DNA of 64,000 nucleotides from Bacillota bacterium. GTDB taxonomy: Bacteria > Bacillota > Limnochordia > DTU087. Made by a program: the position numbers and the translations under genes. Of the stretch, positions 1-11,710 are shown piece after piece. The stretch covers positions 1 to 64,000 of the forward strand of contig JAAZMR010000117.1 of NCBI GenBank assembly GCA_012798695.1, read 5' to 3'. Each line of letters starts with the position of its first letter. Positions within the stretch are counted from its first letter, which is position 1. The notes beneath the pieces are model-generated. The model made no database searches and was not told the origin of the DNA. It was given only the letters and a program-made list of their open reading frames with translations.

Positions 1-23
1 CCAGGATCAAACTCTCCGTTAAA
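1..23 (-). rRNA. rrs: 16S ribosomal RNA, 5' end only (partial)
   Basis: The first bases are the reverse complement of the universal 16S start that contains the 27F primer site (AGAGTTTGATCCTGG). The gene reads leftward and leaves the window after about 23 bases. The mature 5' end is placed by comparison with Bacillus 16S, which begins TTTATCGGAGAG; here it is TTTAACGGAGAG. The rRNA operon therefore lies immediately downstream of gyrA and points away from the origin. Confidence 0.93.
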
Positions 24-156
24 GATTTTATCCATCCCTATCCGGGAATAGATTCTGGCTTCAAAATTAAACTTGGCTGCACAAACTTTCCTTACGCTGT
101 TCAGTTTTCAAGGTTCAAGTCACTTAGAAGTCTATTGTTCTTAGCGACCGTTACTT
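24..156 (-). other. rRNA operon leader
   Basis: This stretch lies between the rRNA promoter and the 16S 5' end. Read on the minus strand it contains CCTTGAAAACTGAACAG at about 97-113, which resembles the TTGAAAACT-type leader/spacer sequence found upstream of rRNAs in Bacillus. It is probably involved in antitermination or in pairing for processing. The role is inferred; only the resemblance is seen. Confidence 0.55.
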
Positions 157-185
157 ATTCTACCACAGTCTCCTGCCGGAATCAA
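157..185 (-). promoter_or_regulatory. Predicted sigma-A promoter of the rRNA operon
   Basis: On the minus strand there is TTGATT (180-185), a 17-base spacer, and TAGAAT (157-162). This is a good housekeeping promoter about 135 bases upstream of the 16S start, oriented into it. It sits downstream of the gyrA hairpin, so the rRNA operon probably has its own transcription. Confidence 0.65.
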
Positions 186-303
186 TAGGTGTTTTTCGAT
201 CCCAAAAGAAGTCCAACACTACCAAAACATACTAGACAAGAATGACTACCTTTGGTAATACTACTTCCTGGGATGAGTTTTCGACAATCCCTACTCCCCT
301 TCC

Positions 304-335
304 ACAAAGGCTGGACCAGTAAGGCCAGCCTTTGT
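304..335 (-). terminator. Stem-loop downstream of gyrA
   Basis: A perfect 11-bp stem (304-314 with 325-335, ACAAAGGCTGG and its complement) around a 10-base loop lies just past the gyrA stop codon. No clear run of T follows on the minus strand, so it may be a weak or Rho-assisted terminator, or an mRNA 3'-end stabiliser. Confidence 0.5.
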
Positions 336-368
336 CCACTCCAACAAACCCTCATCTGTTCCACCGGC

Positions 369-2798
369 TTACTCTTCCTGTTTGCCTGCCACCAAAGCTA
401 TGGCAACTACCCGCTCATCCTCCTCGAGACGCATCAGCTTTACCCCCTGGGTATTGCGACCGAATACAGATATATCGGCTACGGGCTGCCGGATCATCAC
501 CCCAGAAGCGTTGATAATCATCAACTCATCTTCTTCTGTCACTATCTTGGCTCCCACAATACTGCCAGTTCTCTCGGTTTGATTAACTGTCTTGATACCT
601 TTACCAGCCCGCCCTTGTGATCGGTATTCATCGAGACTAGTTCGCTTACCATAGCCCTTCTCAGTTACCACCAAGAGTTGTCCATCCGGTTCCACAACAT
701 TCATGCTAACAACCTCATCACCGTCATCCAAAGTGATGCCCTTAACTCCCATAGTAGCTCTACCCATGGGTCGGACCTCAGTTTCACTGAACCGAATTGA
801 CATTCCCTCTCTTGTCACCAAAAGAATCTCTTCATCACCATCGGTGATTCTAACTCCAATGAGTTCGTCACCATCTTCCAAGACAATACCAATTAGGCCT
901 ACTCGCGGGCTATCAAATTCCTCAAGAGCTGTCTTCTTCACACGACCCATCTTGGTTGCCATTACCAGGTACTCGCTATCACCATATTCACTGATAGCTA
1001 TGACAGCTTGCACTTTTTCCCCTGGCTCAATCTGAATCAGATTGATAATCGCTACTCCACGTGCCTGCCGGCCGGCCTCGGGAATCTCATATCCCTTCAG
1101 CCGATACATCTTCCCCTTATTGGTGAAGAAAACGATATGGGAATGGGTAGAGGTAATGAAGAGATGTTCCACAAAATCCTCTTCTTTGGTGGTCAATGCT
1201 GTGATACCCCGACCGCCTCGCCGCTGGCTGCGATAGGCATCAACCGGTATCCGCTTGATGTAGCCTTGGTGTGTCAAAGTCACAACAATATCTTCATCAG
1301 CTACCAAGTCCTCTATCCTAATATCACCAGAGCGCCCGGTAATCTCCGTTCTTCGAGGATCGGCATACTTCGTTTTGATCTCCATCAGCTCTTCCCGAAT
1401 AATGCCATCAATTTCCTTAATATCAGCCAGAATTTCTCGATAGCGCGCTATCTTCCGGAGCAGCTCTGCATATTCAGTTTCGATTTTCTCTCTTTCCAGT
1501 CCCGTTAAGCGACGCAGCTGCATGTCTAGGATCGCTACTGCTTGCTTCTCTGTGAGACCAAAGCGAGCCATCAATCCTTCTTTAGCTTCCTGGTCACTGG
1601 CGGAGCCGCGAATCAAACGGATAATCTCATCGATATGATCGAGAGCAATCCGATAACCCTCCAAAATATGGGCTCTTTCTTCTGCCTTACGGAGCTCAAA
1701 GCGGGTACGCCGGGTAACTACCTCCCGCTGGTGTTCGAGATAGTAATGAAGTGCTTCCTTCAGATTCAGCACCTTGGGCTCGCCATCTACCAAAGCCAGC
1801 ATGTTCACCCCAAAGGTATCCTGCAGCTGGGTGTGTTTATATAATCTATTTAGCACGACATGCGGGTTGGTATCACGTCTTACATCCATGGTAATCCGCA
1901 TACCGCTTCGGTCTGATTCATCTCTTAGCTCAGTTATGCCATCTACTCTCTTGTCCCTAACCAGCTCCGCGATTTTCTCAATCAGATTAGCCTTGTTGAC
2001 CATGTAGGGAAGCTCTGTTACTACTATGCGAGTCTTCCCATTGGATAACTGTTCCAACTGCACCCGGGCCCGCATTCTAACCCGACCCCTACCGGTTGCA
2101 TAGGCTTCATCAATACCATCACGCCCGAGGATAATAGCTCCAGTAGGAAAGTCCGGACCCTTGATCGCCTTTTGTAAAGCCTTGATCGGTAGACCCGGGT
2201 TATCAATAAGCATTACAAGGCCATCAATCACTTCTCCCAGGTTATGGGGAGGTATATTGGTAGCCATACCTACTGCAATACCGGAGGCGCCATTTACCAA
2301 CATATTGGGGAATCGGGAAGGCAGCACTTCCGGTTGCTCAAGGGTATCATCAAAGTTGGGAATAAAATCGACCGTATCCTTATCGATATCCCGCAGCATT
2401 TCCTCTGCCAGACGAGATAACCTTGCTTCGGTATATCGCATGGCGGCAGCCGGATCCCCATCAACGGAACCGAAGTTGCCATGACCATCTACCAACATAT
2501 ATCGGTAGGAAAAATCTTGAGCCATACGGACCATCGCGTCATAAATGGCCGATTCACCATGGGGATGATATTTACCGATAACTTCACCAACAATGCGAGC
2601 CGACTTCCTATGAGGACGATCGGGACGCATTCCCAACTCACTCATGCTATACAATATCCGGCGCTGTACAGGCTTTAGACCATCACGCACATCTGGAAGG
2701 GCCCGATCTACTATAACTGACATGGCATAGCGCAGATACGAAGTCCGCATCTGCTCTTCTATGCCCACTGGAATAATACGCTGATCAAAAAAACTCAT
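369..2798 (-). CDS. gyrA: DNA gyrase subunit A
   Basis: This is the breakage-reunion subunit of gyrase, which introduces negative supercoils with GyrB. The 809-residue length is normal. The winged-helix core starts at about residue 30 ([19 protein letters not shown]). The catalytic tyrosine is Tyr122 in [10 protein letters not shown]. The GyrA box QRRGGRG at residues 525-531 marks it as true gyrase rather than topoisomerase IV ParC. The quinolone-determining residues are Ser83 and Asp87, the sensitive-type pair in the E. coli numbering. The ATG at 2798 is preceded by a GAGGAG ribosome site. It is the last gene of the leftward dnaA-gyrA block, 32 bases after gyrB, and is followed by a stem-loop and then the rRNA promoter. 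Confidence 0.98.
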   Translation of the reverse strand: MSFFDQRIIPVGIEEQMRTSYLRYAMSVIVDRALPDVRDGLKPVQRRILYSMSELGMRPDRPHRKSARIVGEVIGKYHPHGESAIYDAMVRMAQDFSYRYMLVDGHGNFGSVDGDPAAAMRYTEARLSRLAEEMLRDIDKDTVDFIPNFDDTLEQPEVLPSRFPNMLVNGASGIAVGMATNIPPHNLGEVIDGLVMLIDNPGLPIKALQKAIKGPDFPTGAIILGRDGIDEAYATGRGRVRMRARVQLEQLSNGKTRIVVTELPYMVNKANLIEKIAELVRDKRVDGITELRDESDRSGMRITMDVRRDTNPHVVLNRLYKHTQLQDTFGVNMLALVDGEPKVLNLKEALHYYLEHQREVVTRRTRFELRKAEERAHILEGYRIALDHIDEIIRLIRGSASDQEAKEGLMARFGLTEKQAVAILDMQLRRLTGLEREKIETEYAELLRKIARYREILADIKEIDGIIREELMEIKTKYADPRRTEITGRSGDIRIEDLVADEDIVVTLTHQGYIKRIPVDAYRSQRRGGRGITALTTKEEDFVEHLFITSTHSHIVFFTNKGKMYRLKGYEIPEAGRQARGVAIINLIQIEPGEKVQAVIAISEYGDSEYLVMATKMGRVKKTALEEFDSPRVGLIGIVLEDGDELIGVRITDGDEEILLVTREGMSIRFSETEVRPMGRATMGVKGITLDDGDEVVSMNVVEPDGQLLVVTEKGYGKRTSLDEYRSQGRAGKGIKTVNQTERTGSIVGAKIVTEEDELMIINASGVMIRQPVADISVFGRNTQGVKLMRLEEDERVVAIALVAGKQEE

Positions 2799-2830
2799 CG
2801 ACTCTTCACCTTCTCCTCAATACTGGGCCC

Positions 2831-4795
<1,965 letters not shown>

Positions 4796-5068
4796 TTATT
4801 CCCAGGCCAAATAATGTGGATTTTCCGCCCGTTTTTTCAAAGTCGTAGTAGATACAGTAGAAAGATATATGCTGTTGGCGGTGATAACCACAGAATGGGG
4901 CTGCCCTTCTGCAATATCCTTTATCCTTATACGCTGATTTCGCCTTGCCCGCTCCAGATACAGTTGGTTGAGTTCAGACTCCTGCATAGTATCCCAGTCA
5001 ATAATTGCAACTATATCGTCAGAGCGGATCACGGCATTCTTGCCAAGGTGAACAAACAAATATCTCAC
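4796..5068 (-). CDS. remB: RemB-like DUF370 protein (YaaB)
   Basis: This 90-residue protein starts MRYLFVHLGKNAVIRSDDIV and matches the DUF370/RemB family encoded between recF and gyrB in Bacillus. The paralogue RemA is a DNA-binding activator of matrix genes; the role of RemB is less clear. Its GTG start overlaps the recF stop codon by four bases (GTGA), so the two are translationally coupled. The identification rests on the family sequence plus this exact position. Its function in this organism is not known. Confidence 0.85.
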   Translation of the reverse strand: MRYLFVHLGKNAVIRSDDIVAIIDWDTMQESELNQLYLERARRNQRIRIKDIAEGQPHSVVITANSIYLSTVSTTTLKKRAENPHYLAWE

Positions 5069-6204
5069 CCTTCCAAGGCCAACTGCCCATCGCTAATCAC
5101 GTATTGGCGGGAATGGCGCAGGTTGTCCGGTTGGAAATTACCCTTGTCCGTGGTTGTTAGTAATGTCTGCACCTTGTTGCCGATAGTCTCTAGAAATAGC
5201 GTGCGGCGAGAAAAATCCAATTCTGACAGCACATCATCCAAGAGCAGGATGGGGTACTCACCCACCTCTTCCCGCATGAACTCCAATTCCGCCAGCTTAA
5301 CGGCCAACACCACTGTTCGCTGCTGACCTTGTGATGCAAATTGCCGAACATCTTTTCCATCTATTCGAAAAAGGATATCGTCCCTCTGGGGACCTACTAG
5401 TGTCGTTCCCCTTCTCAATTCTTGTGACCGACTAGATTGCAGCATTTTCGCAAAGTCCCCAGCAATCTGCTCTGCGTCAAGCCATCTAGTCGCGTCGATG
5501 CTCTCTTCATCCCCGAGATAGAAAGGGCGATAATGTACTGTCAGTATCTCCTCTCCACCACTGATGTCCCGGTGACTCGCTCCAGCAAAATCTGCTATTC
5601 GTTCAATCGCTCTTGCCCGACGGTACATAATCCGACTGCCATATTGAACTAGCTGTTCATCCCAAAGATGCAGCTGATCAACTTTAGCTTTACGTTCAGC
5701 AATATCCTTCAATAAGCTATTGCGTTGCTGCAGTACCCTATTATAGTTTACCAGATCATGTCGATATACCCTGCTTACCTGGGCTAATCCCAGATCGATA
5801 AAATGCCGTCTCATGCCCGGGCTCCCCTTCACCAACTGCAAATCATCAGGGGAGAACAGAACCACATTAAGAAATCCGAGGAGTTCCGATTGCCGACGTA
5901 ACTCCTCGCCTCCTATCCAAAAACGCTTGCGTCGATTGCGAGCAAGAATTACCCGCATCGAGAAGCTGCCCATTCTGGTATTCACCTGAGCTTTGATCTG
6001 GGCGTCTTCTGCATTCCATTTGATTAACTCCGTATCACGAAAGGTGCGATGTGATCGCCCGGTTGCCAAAAGATATATTGATTCGATCAGATTGGTCTTT
6101 CCTTGTGCATTATCTCCTACGAAAATATTCAGGTTAGGATCAAGCTCTACATTTAGTTTCCGATAATTGCGATATTGGCTTAACTCCAATGCCTGTACAT
6201 GCAA
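5065..6204 (-). CDS. recF: DNA replication and repair protein RecF
   Basis: This SMC-like ATPase helps load RecA at single-strand gaps and stalled forks. The Walker A motif GDNAQGKT is at residues 30-37. The ABC signature is SQGQQRTVV, near residue 294. Walker B is ILLLDDVLSELD, near residue 321. The length, 379 aa, is typical. The start is TTG at 6204, supported by GGGAG nine bases upstream and by lack of room before the yaaA stop at 6223. It sits in the canonical yaaA-recF-remB order and overlaps remB by four bases. Confidence 0.97.
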   Translation of the reverse strand: MHVQALELSQYRNYRKLNVELDPNLNIFVGDNAQGKTNLIESIYLLATGRSHRTFRDTELIKWNAEDAQIKAQVNTRMGSFSMRVILARNRRKRFWIGGEELRRQSELLGFLNVVLFSPDDLQLVKGSPGMRRHFIDLGLAQVSRVYRHDLVNYNRVLQQRNSLLKDIAERKAKVDQLHLWDEQLVQYGSRIMYRRARAIERIADFAGASHRDISGGEEILTVHYRPFYLGDEESIDATRWLDAEQIAGDFAKMLQSSRSQELRRGTTLVGPQRDDILFRIDGKDVRQFASQGQQRTVVLAVKLAELEFMREEVGEYPILLLDDVLSELDFSRRTLFLETIGNKVQTLLTTTDKGNFQPDNLRHSRQYVISDGQLALEG

Positions 6205-6222
6205 AATTTGGCACTCCCAACT

Positions 6223-6441
6223 CTACCCCTGAACAACCCTCAGCCGCCCCCTACCTTTTATCTCTACCACATCTCCGGCCCTGAGCTGCCTGCCACGACG
6301 CCGTTCGTCTGATCCATTAACCAATACTTCTCCTGCCTGGATCAGCAATTTAGCCTGCCCACCGGTACCGGTAACTCCTGCCAATTTCAGCAGCTGCTCT
6401 AGTTTGATGGTTTCAGTCTTGATGGTTATGCGCTCTTCCAT
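6223..6441 (-). CDS. yaaA: S4-domain RNA-binding protein YaaA
   Basis: This small 72-residue protein is essentially one S4 RNA-binding fold (LEQLLKLAGVTGTGGQAKLLIQ, then GEVLVNG, then LRAGDVVEI). It belongs to the YaaA/YbcJ group encoded between dnaN and recF in most Bacillota. It probably binds ribosomal or other structured RNA; the precise role is not established. It is 18 bases upstream of recF in the same operon. Confidence 0.9.
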   Translation of the reverse strand: MEERITIKTETIKLEQLLKLAGVTGTGGQAKLLIQAGEVLVNGSDERRRGRQLRAGDVVEIKGRGRLRVVQG

Positions 6442-6527
6442 TGTCGTATAACACCTTCATTCTGTCAAATGAGACTTTTCTAGAATCCCCTACCCTAGTC
6501 CGTGGGCATTGTCTTGGTGCAGGTCGC

Positions 6528-7631
6528 TCACGGAGTTCGCACAGGCATGACTACATATATGTAATCATCACTATCTGCCGGCCGAATAGTACCAGGGTTT
6601 AGCCCACTAGATACGCCGATTTTCGCTTGATCGGTGCCAATAGTCTTGAGCATGTCGAGCAGAAAACGAGCCTGGAAAGCACTTTTTACCATGGGTCCAT
6701 TCTGCTCAATGGAGAGTGACTCTTCTGACTCTCCCAGTTCCACATCTCGAGATTCCAGTCTCAGTATACCCTCCTGTACATCAAAGGTAACAATGGCCGG
6801 CGCTTTCTTACTCATCAAATTGGCTCGTTCTAAAGCAGCACTCAGTTCCTGACAAGACACAATCACTTCAGTCTCTGTACTAGCTGGTATGACTCTATTG
6901 TAATCGGGATATTGTCCTTCCAAGAGACGAGATACTAAAACTATGTCCTCTAGTTTGAATACTGCCTGGTTGCCCATCAGAGCTAGCTCCACCATAGATT
7001 CAGAGTCTGATGGTAGAATACGCTGCAGCTCCGTACAGGTACGGGCTGGTAGGATTAGGCTGAAATTCGTTTCGCCAGGCAGCGACTGACGATTGAAACA
7101 TAGGCGGCTGGTATCTGTAGCCACTAGTCTGAGTTCGCCATCAACGTATTCCATCAATACTCCAGCAAACACGCTGTGCCCCTGCTCCCTGCGGGCAGCA
7201 TATACCGTCTGGCGAATCATCTTGCCTAGGAGTTGGCCGGGAATTTGCAGCAGCGGTTGCTGTTCGGCCACTGTTAAGCTAGGAAATTGATCAGCCACCA
7301 TCGTTTGTAATCTAAAGTTGCCACAGCCAGCGGTAATCTCCAGCATCTGCTGTTCCTGAAGCTCCTTAAAGACAATCTCTCCAGGAGGTAAACGGCGTAC
7401 CAGGGGGACAAAATGCTTCGCTTCTATTACCACACTCCCTGGTTGAACGCTCTCCACTTTTGTATATGCTTCCATTCCGATTTCCGTATCGGTAGCCCTC
7501 AAGGTAAGGAGCCCGTCCTCGCATCTCATATAAATGCCGGTGAGTATCGGATTCGTATCTCGAGTTGCTACAGCTTTATCCACCATGTCAAGACAACGTA
7601 GCACTTCCCCCTGTGTGCCTATAAATTGCAT
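6528..7631 (-). CDS. dnaN: DNA polymerase III sliding clamp (beta)
   Basis: This ring-shaped processivity factor tethers the polymerase to DNA. The sequence runs from MQFIGTQGEVLRCLDMVDKA through three clamp repeats to the family C-terminus (YIYVVMPVRTP). I placed the start at the ATG at 7631 (367 aa), which has a perfect AGGAGG eight bases upstream and gives the usual length. The open frame extends 60 codons further upstream, but that extension crosses the DnaA-box cluster and looks non-coding. It follows dnaA after about 290 bases. Confidence 0.97.
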   Translation of the reverse strand: MQFIGTQGEVLRCLDMVDKAVATRDTNPILTGIYMRCEDGLLTLRATDTEIGMEAYTKVESVQPGSVVIEAKHFVPLVRRLPPGEIVFKELQEQQMLEITAGCGNFRLQTMVADQFPSLTVAEQQPLLQIPGQLLGKMIRQTVYAARREQGHSVFAGVLMEYVDGELRLVATDTSRLCFNRQSLPGETNFSLILPARTCTELQRILPSDSESMVELALMGNQAVFKLEDIVLVSRLLEGQYPDYNRVIPASTETEVIVSCQELSAALERANLMSKKAPAIVTFDVQEGILRLESRDVELGESEESLSIEQNGPMVKSAFQARFLLDMLKTIGTDQAKIGVSSGLNPGTIRPADSDDYIYVVMPVRTP

Positions 7632-7679
7632 TAGCGTATTCCTCCTGTTGACAAAGTTGTGCATGGAGCCTGAATAAAT

Positions 7680-7878
7680 TGTGGACAAGTCATATGCCCC
7701 TGCTAGTGTGTGGAGATGTGGATAAACCTTGCTTTGCCCTCCACAGCTTACTAACACCCATTTACCCCTTCTTGACAGGTCTTTAAGTGATTTTCCACAT
7801 TTCCACAGCACCTACTACTATGACTACGATCCTAGATCTATATAGATCAGAGCAAGAAAATCTCAAATCCTATCCACA
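7680..7878. other. DnaA-box cluster between dnaN and dnaA
   Basis: Five DnaA-box-like nonamers lie in the dnaA-dnaN gap. One is perfect: TGTGGATAA at 7717-7725. The others are near-matches: TGTGGACAA 7680-7688, TTTTCCACA 7791-7799, ATTTCCACA 7799-7807 and CTATCCACA 7870-7878. B. subtilis has a similar split arrangement, with boxes upstream of dnaA and between dnaA and dnaN. Here this could be the second half of a bipartite origin or a titration/autoregulation site. Confidence 0.7.
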
Positions 7879-7918
7879 AGCTGAGAAAAAGGCAAAGAAA
7901 AAACTGCGTGACATGGGT

Positions 7919-9319
7919 CTACGAATTGCGCAGCTCCTGGATGAGTTGGTTGATCTCCTTCTGTAGGCTGGGGTTTTTCTGTAACATGCGCTGAATCTTG
8001 TCATAGCCGTGTAAGACAGTAGTATGGTCACGCCCCCCGAACTCCTCGCCAATACGAGGCAAAGAGGCATCAGTCAATTCTCGAGCCAGGTACATCGCCA
8101 CCTGACGGGGAAAGGTCACTACTCGGGTGCGCTTTTTACTTTGCATATCCACCACTTTGATCGAGTAGTGATTTGCCACTACACTCTGGATCATATCAAT
8201 AGTAATCTGTCTCTGGCGGGCAGAACCGACAATGTCTTTCAGCGCTTCTTCTGCTACTTCTACACTGATTTCGCGGCGGCTTAAAGAAGCTACAGCGACT
8301 ACCCGATTTAACGCCCCTTCCAGTTCCCGAATATTGGAATGAATGCGATTAGCAATGTAACTGAGTACTTCTTCAGGTACCTCTAAACGATCGCTGGCCG
8401 CTTTCTTCCGCAAAATAGCAATCCGCGTTTCCAGGTCAGGTGGTTGGATATCAGTAGTCAGCCCCCATTCAAATCGGGAACGCAACCGCTCTTCCAAAGT
8501 AGGTATCTCCTTAGGTGGACGGTCACTGGACATCACAATTTGCTTATTGGACTCATAGAGGGCGTTGAAAGTATGAAAAAACTCCTCTTGAGTGCTCTCC
8601 TTACCTGCAACAAACTGGATATCATCGACTAAGAGGACATCCACATTGCGATATTGATCCCGAAATTCAACCATTGCTTTCTTGCCTATGGCATTAATTA
8701 AATCATTGGTAAATTTTTCCGAAGAAACATAAACCACTTTCGAACGAGGATTATGTTCTATGGCATAATGACCGATCGCTTGCATTAAGTGGGTCTTGCC
8801 TAGACCTACCCCACCATAAATGAATAACGGATTATATGCCCGAGCCGGAGCCTCGGCAACTGCTAATGATGCTGCGTGAGCAAAGCGATTGCTGTTACCC
8901 ACTACAAAAGTATCAAAGGTATATCTGGGATTGAGTATCCCTGGTAGTACTTCGTCTTGAACAGTGGGCATTTCTAGTGTATGGGGATCTGACTCCGGTG
9001 CAGCTAGTACAGCTGGTGTCACTGCAGTGCCTGGTGATTCATTTCTGGTTGGTACATCTAGTAAGGGGGTCCCAGGAAGAACGAATTCCAACCGCCATTC
9101 CTGACCTACCATTGTTTGAAGAGCTTGCTGCATAGGTTCTCTATAGCGAGAATCTACCCAATCTTTAGCAAATTCATTGGCTATGCGCACATATAGTACA
9201 TTATTGGCTAATGTCAGGGGGCGGGTCCCCTTTAACCAAGTATTGAAACTAGACTGAGGCATCAAGGGTTCTATGCGGGAGAGAGTCTCTTCCCATATAG
9301 AAGCCAGGTTGTCTTGCAT
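7919..9319 (-). CDS. dnaA: Chromosomal replication initiator DnaA
   Basis: This AAA+ initiator binds DnaA boxes and melts oriC. The 466 residues show an N-terminal interaction domain (1-75), a variable linker (about 85-130), Walker A GGVGLGKT at 169-176, Walker [10 protein letters not shown] near 230, and the C-terminal helix-turn-helix signature [11 protein letters not shown] near residue 440. The ATG at 9319 has AGGAGG eight bases upstream. DnaA boxes flank it on both sides: the cluster at 7680-7878 downstream, and the larger one beyond the neighbouring GHKL gene. Confidence 0.98.
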   Translation of the reverse strand: MQDNLASIWEETLSRIEPLMPQSSFNTWLKGTRPLTLANNVLYVRIANEFAKDWVDSRYREPMQQALQTMVGQEWRLEFVLPGTPLLDVPTRNESPGTAVTPAVLAAPESDPHTLEMPTVQDEVLPGILNPRYTFDTFVVGNSNRFAHAASLAVAEAPARAYNPLFIYGGVGLGKTHLMQAIGHYAIEHNPRSKVVYVSSEKFTNDLINAIGKKAMVEFRDQYRNVDVLLVDDIQFVAGKESTQEEFFHTFNALYESNKQIVMSSDRPPKEIPTLEERLRSRFEWGLTTDIQPPDLETRIAILRKKAASDRLEVPEEVLSYIANRIHSNIRELEGALNRVVAVASLSRREISVEVAEEALKDIVGSARQRQITIDMIQSVVANHYSIKVVDMQSKKRTRVVTFPRQVAMYLARELTDASLPRIGEEFGGRDHTTVLHGYDKIQRMLQKNPSLQKEINQLIQELRNS

Positions 9320-9375
9320 GCCGGACTCCTCCTGACAAAGAAAAAAACTAGCTGAGCCTGTATAGCTATGCTGCC

Positions 9376-10347
9376 TTACACACTCAACGCAGCGATTACG
9401 CGCGCTCCAAACGGGGTAAGGCTTCGTTTACCGTTCGCGTCCGCTTGGACTAACCCCATTTCTTCCAGTATGACTAGATCCCGAAATGCAGTACTGATGG
9501 ACATATCTAGTTCGGTGGATGCAGTGGATGGACCAACTTCGCCCAAGTCGGCCACGAGAAAAAGCACTCTTCGCTGCCGCCTAGATAGTTTGGTTTCCAG
9601 ATCGGAAAGGGCCTCCGCTACGGCAGGGCCCTGCATGTTCAGCTGTGTCGATTCAGCCCCATTTCGTTGGTCGGGGTCAGTCTCCGAATCAGTGCTGCGC
9701 AGGTAAATATATTCGGTTCCCTCGGGGTGATCTCCTGCCTTAGCGGTAGCATTTTCCTCCGGTATATCTATTGGAAACTCCTGCTCAGCAGCAATTGCCC
9801 CATCTTCTAGCAGGTCGGCATCTTGCACCTCCATTCCGGCCGGAACTTCCACTAAGGCGGTGGCCACAGTCCCTCCAGTGAGATTGTTTGCTAGGATCAA
9901 CTGTCCACCAACGGCTGTAATCAGCTGATGGGCCAATGGGAGACCGGTACCAGCCCCTCGCACAAGTGACCGATATCGTGATGGAGGCTTGCCATAATAG
10001 CCAAAGAGTAATGCATCATGTTTGTTAGGGATTCCTGGGCCATGATCACTGACAGTTAGTTGATTGCCATCAGCTGAAATAGTGATCACGCTTCCCTTGA
10101 ACTCAGCATGGGCGAGATTGGTGATTAGCTCAGTAGCGACTATGGTAGGAATTACAGAACGTTTGTTCCTTAAAATGCGGCAGGTAGCGGCGATTAGATT
10201 CTCTAGAAAACGTGTTGGCACAGTATCCTCAATGGTGACAACCGTGGGCAGCTCGCTTTCTGATTCCTGATATGCCAAAAGAGCCTGCAGACTCGTCTCG
10301 GTCGAACCAGCAGGTGTTTCACGGCGACTTTTAAAGAGTCTTATCAA
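9376..10347 (-). CDS. GHKL ATPase with C-terminal winged helix, next to oriC
   Basis: This 323-residue protein has a GHKL (histidine-kinase-like) ATP fold. The N box has Glu73 and Asn77 ([10 protein letters not shown]), the G1 box is DHGPGIP at 101-107, and the G2 box is [10 protein letters not shown] at 131-140. There is no histidine phospho-acceptor/dimerisation domain and no membrane segment, so it is not an ordinary sensor kinase. It resembles the anti-sigma-factor/Ser-Thr-kinase type. An acidic linker (about 170-240) leads to a winged-helix-like end (about 245-323; [33 protein letters not shown]). The start is TTG at 10347 with AAGGAGGT nine bases upstream. It lies between oriC and dnaA and reads into dnaA, so it may be co-transcribed. 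I do not recognise a named family; a role in replication or origin-linked regulation is inference from position. Confidence 0.8.
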   Translation of the reverse strand: MIRLFKSRRETPAGSTETSLQALLAYQESESELPTVVTIEDTVPTRFLENLIAATCRILRNKRSVIPTIVATELITNLAHAEFKGSVITISADGNQLTVSDHGPGIPNKHDALLFGYYGKPPSRYRSLVRGAGTGLPLAHQLITAVGGQLILANNLTGGTVATALVEVPAGMEVQDADLLEDGAIAAEQEFPIDIPEENATAKAGDHPEGTEYIYLRSTDSETDPDQRNGAESTQLNMQGPAVAEALSDLETKLSRRQRRVLFLVADLGEVGPSTASTELDMSISTAFRDLVILEEMGLVQADANGKRSLTPFGARVIAALSV

Positions 10348-10440
10348 TAAACGCTACCTCCTTTTCATGTCATACTGGCCAGGTGAAAAAAGGAGACTTG
10401 AAAAACGAAAAGCCCAGTTCAAGACTATATGTAGTAGGCA

Positions 10441-10778
10441 TGTGCATAACCTGTGGATTAAAGCTAACTCAGGTAACCACAGGGTTTCCCCAGAGTTTAC
10501 CACAGGGATCATACTTCGACAGTTTTGGAGGAAATCCTTGTGGTGTGTGGATTGATTAAGAACGAATAAGAATGCGATGTGGGGATATCCACAGTATCAA
10601 CAGGTTTTCCACAGTCGGTGACTGTGGATAGAAAATTAACCGGTATTCCCCAAAAGTTATCCTCAGAGTCCACAGGTTATCCACAACCAGCGGAGGGAGA
10701 AGGATGGCGGTGAGCTGGGTTTTTCGGTGCCTAGAATGAAAGGGCAAGGCGTCTAGCTGGGGGAATGGGTTATCCACA
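10441..10778. other. oriC: Predicted replication origin oriC (DnaA-box cluster)
   Basis: Two perfect DnaA boxes, TTATCCACA at 10677-10685 and 10770-10778, stand among at least seven near-matches: TGTGCATAA 10441, TGTGGATTA 10452, TGTGGATTG 10546, ATATCCACA 10585, TTTTCCACA 10605, TGTGGATAG 10623 and TTATCCTCA 10657. Boxes occur in both orientations. Gene direction switches from minus to plus across this region, as expected for a bidirectional origin in the rpmH-dnaA interval. Confidence 0.88.
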
Positions 10779-11049
10779 GGTCTTTTTGAAAAGCACTGTT
10801 GATGGGGATCGCACGGTTGCCCCGAATGTGCTTAGAGTTTATGGGAGATTAGAAATGAGATAGCACATAATAAGATGAAGGCATAAGGGAAATGTAGAGG
10901 TGCCCTGGATGTGGAGAGGACTCTCTGGAGGGAACCAGGGGTCAAAGTTTACAGGGAAAAGTCAGGGCGGCACATGAGGGTCTTATCCCATTAAAGGAAG
11001 GCAGGTGACAACCCATGCTGCTTGGTGGTTATGCATCAGCTGCCTAGGG

Positions 11050-11079
11050 TTGACAGGGCAAAGAAGAGCTTGCTATAAT
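11050..11079 (+). promoter_or_regulatory. Sigma-A promoter of rpmH
   Basis: A consensus TTGACA (11050-11055), an 18-base spacer and a consensus TATAAT (11074-11079) lie about 108 bases before the rpmH start. Both hexamers are perfect, suggesting a strong promoter driving the rpmH-rnpA-yidD-yidC-jag operon. Confidence 0.8.
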
Positions 11080-11187
11080 CGGGATGATATATGTCGAGAT
11101 GATAACCTGAGCAGGTAGGATTTGATGCTGCGGCAATCAGGGAAATAGGCGATAAGTTGAAGGTGTAAGTAGGGAGGTGGCGAAGGT

Positions 11188-11322
11188 ATGAAACGGACCT
11201 ATCAGCCGAATCGGCGGCGGAGGAAGAGGAATCATGGTTTTCGGGCGCGGATGAGAACAAAAGCCGGTCGCAAGGTACTAAGACGGCGGCGGAGCAGAGG
11301 AAGAAGAGTTCTTTCTGCCTAG
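11188..11322 (+). CDS. rpmH: 50S ribosomal protein L34
   Basis: This 44-residue, very arginine-rich protein starts [20 protein letters not shown] and ends with [13 protein letters not shown], the usual L34 pattern. An AGGGAGGTGG ribosome site precedes the ATG at 11188. L34 is a small component of the large ribosomal subunit and is nearly always encoded beside rnpA at the origin, as here; rnpA begins 17 bases downstream. Confidence 0.97.
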   Translation: MKRTYQPNRRRRKRNHGFRARMRTKAGRKVLRRRRSRGRRVLSA

Positions 11323-11339
11323 AGGGGCGAAGGATAAGC

Positions 11340-11702
11340 GTGATTGGAATTGAACGGTTATTGCGCCCGGCTGACTTTCAGCGCTTATATAGGGAAGGCG
11401 AAGTCGTTCGCAATGAACTGATTGTCTTGCATTACCTAGCAAATGGGCAAGAAGTATGCAGGGTGGGTTATTCGGTGAGTAAGAAACTAGGTAATGCTGT
11501 GGTAAGAAATCGTGTTAAACGACGATTGCGAGAATCGGTGCGGAGTGTGGCGAAGGAGATTAGGCCGGGCCATGATCTGATCTTGTCGGCTCGGGTACGG
11601 TGTCGGAGTGCTGAATATCGGGATATACTTGCAGCCGTGGTGAATGTGGTAACTCGGGGTGGTTTGAGGCGGGATACCACAATAGAGGAGGTAGGTGACT
11701 GA
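11340..11702 (+). CDS. rnpA: Ribonuclease P protein component
   Basis: This is the protein subunit of RNase P, which with its RNA trims the 5' leader of tRNA precursors. The 120 residues include the family signature [17 protein letters not shown] (RNR motif). The start is GTG at 11340 with GAAGGA upstream; the frame ends at a TGA at 11700. It sits between rpmH and yidD in the conserved order. Confidence 0.96.
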   Translation: MIGIERLLRPADFQRLYREGEVVRNELIVLHYLANGQEVCRVGYSVSKKLGNAVVRNRVKRRLRESVRSVAKEIRPGHDLILSARVRCRSAEYRDILAAVVNVVTRGGLRRDTTIEEVGD

Positions 11703-11710
11703 AGCTAGCG

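Larger units (their letters stand above)
10348..11187. other. Origin-containing region without genes
   Basis: This 840-base stretch separates the leftward and rightward gene blocks. The first half (10441-10778) holds the DnaA-box cluster. The second half carries the rpmH promoter (11050-11079) and leader. Between about 10800 and 11040 I see no convincing gene, RNA or repeat. I could not identify a distinct AT-rich unwinding element by eye. Confidence 0.75.

Noticed and set aside
369-2798. Quinolone-resistance substitution in gyrA
   Set aside because: Ser83 and Asp87 are the sensitive-type residues.
7835-7848. 14-bp palindrome GATCTATATAGATC in the dnaA-dnaN gap
   Set aside because: It has no flanking extension or loop and no known protein site; short AT-rich palindromes occur by chance. 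It could be revisited if conserved.
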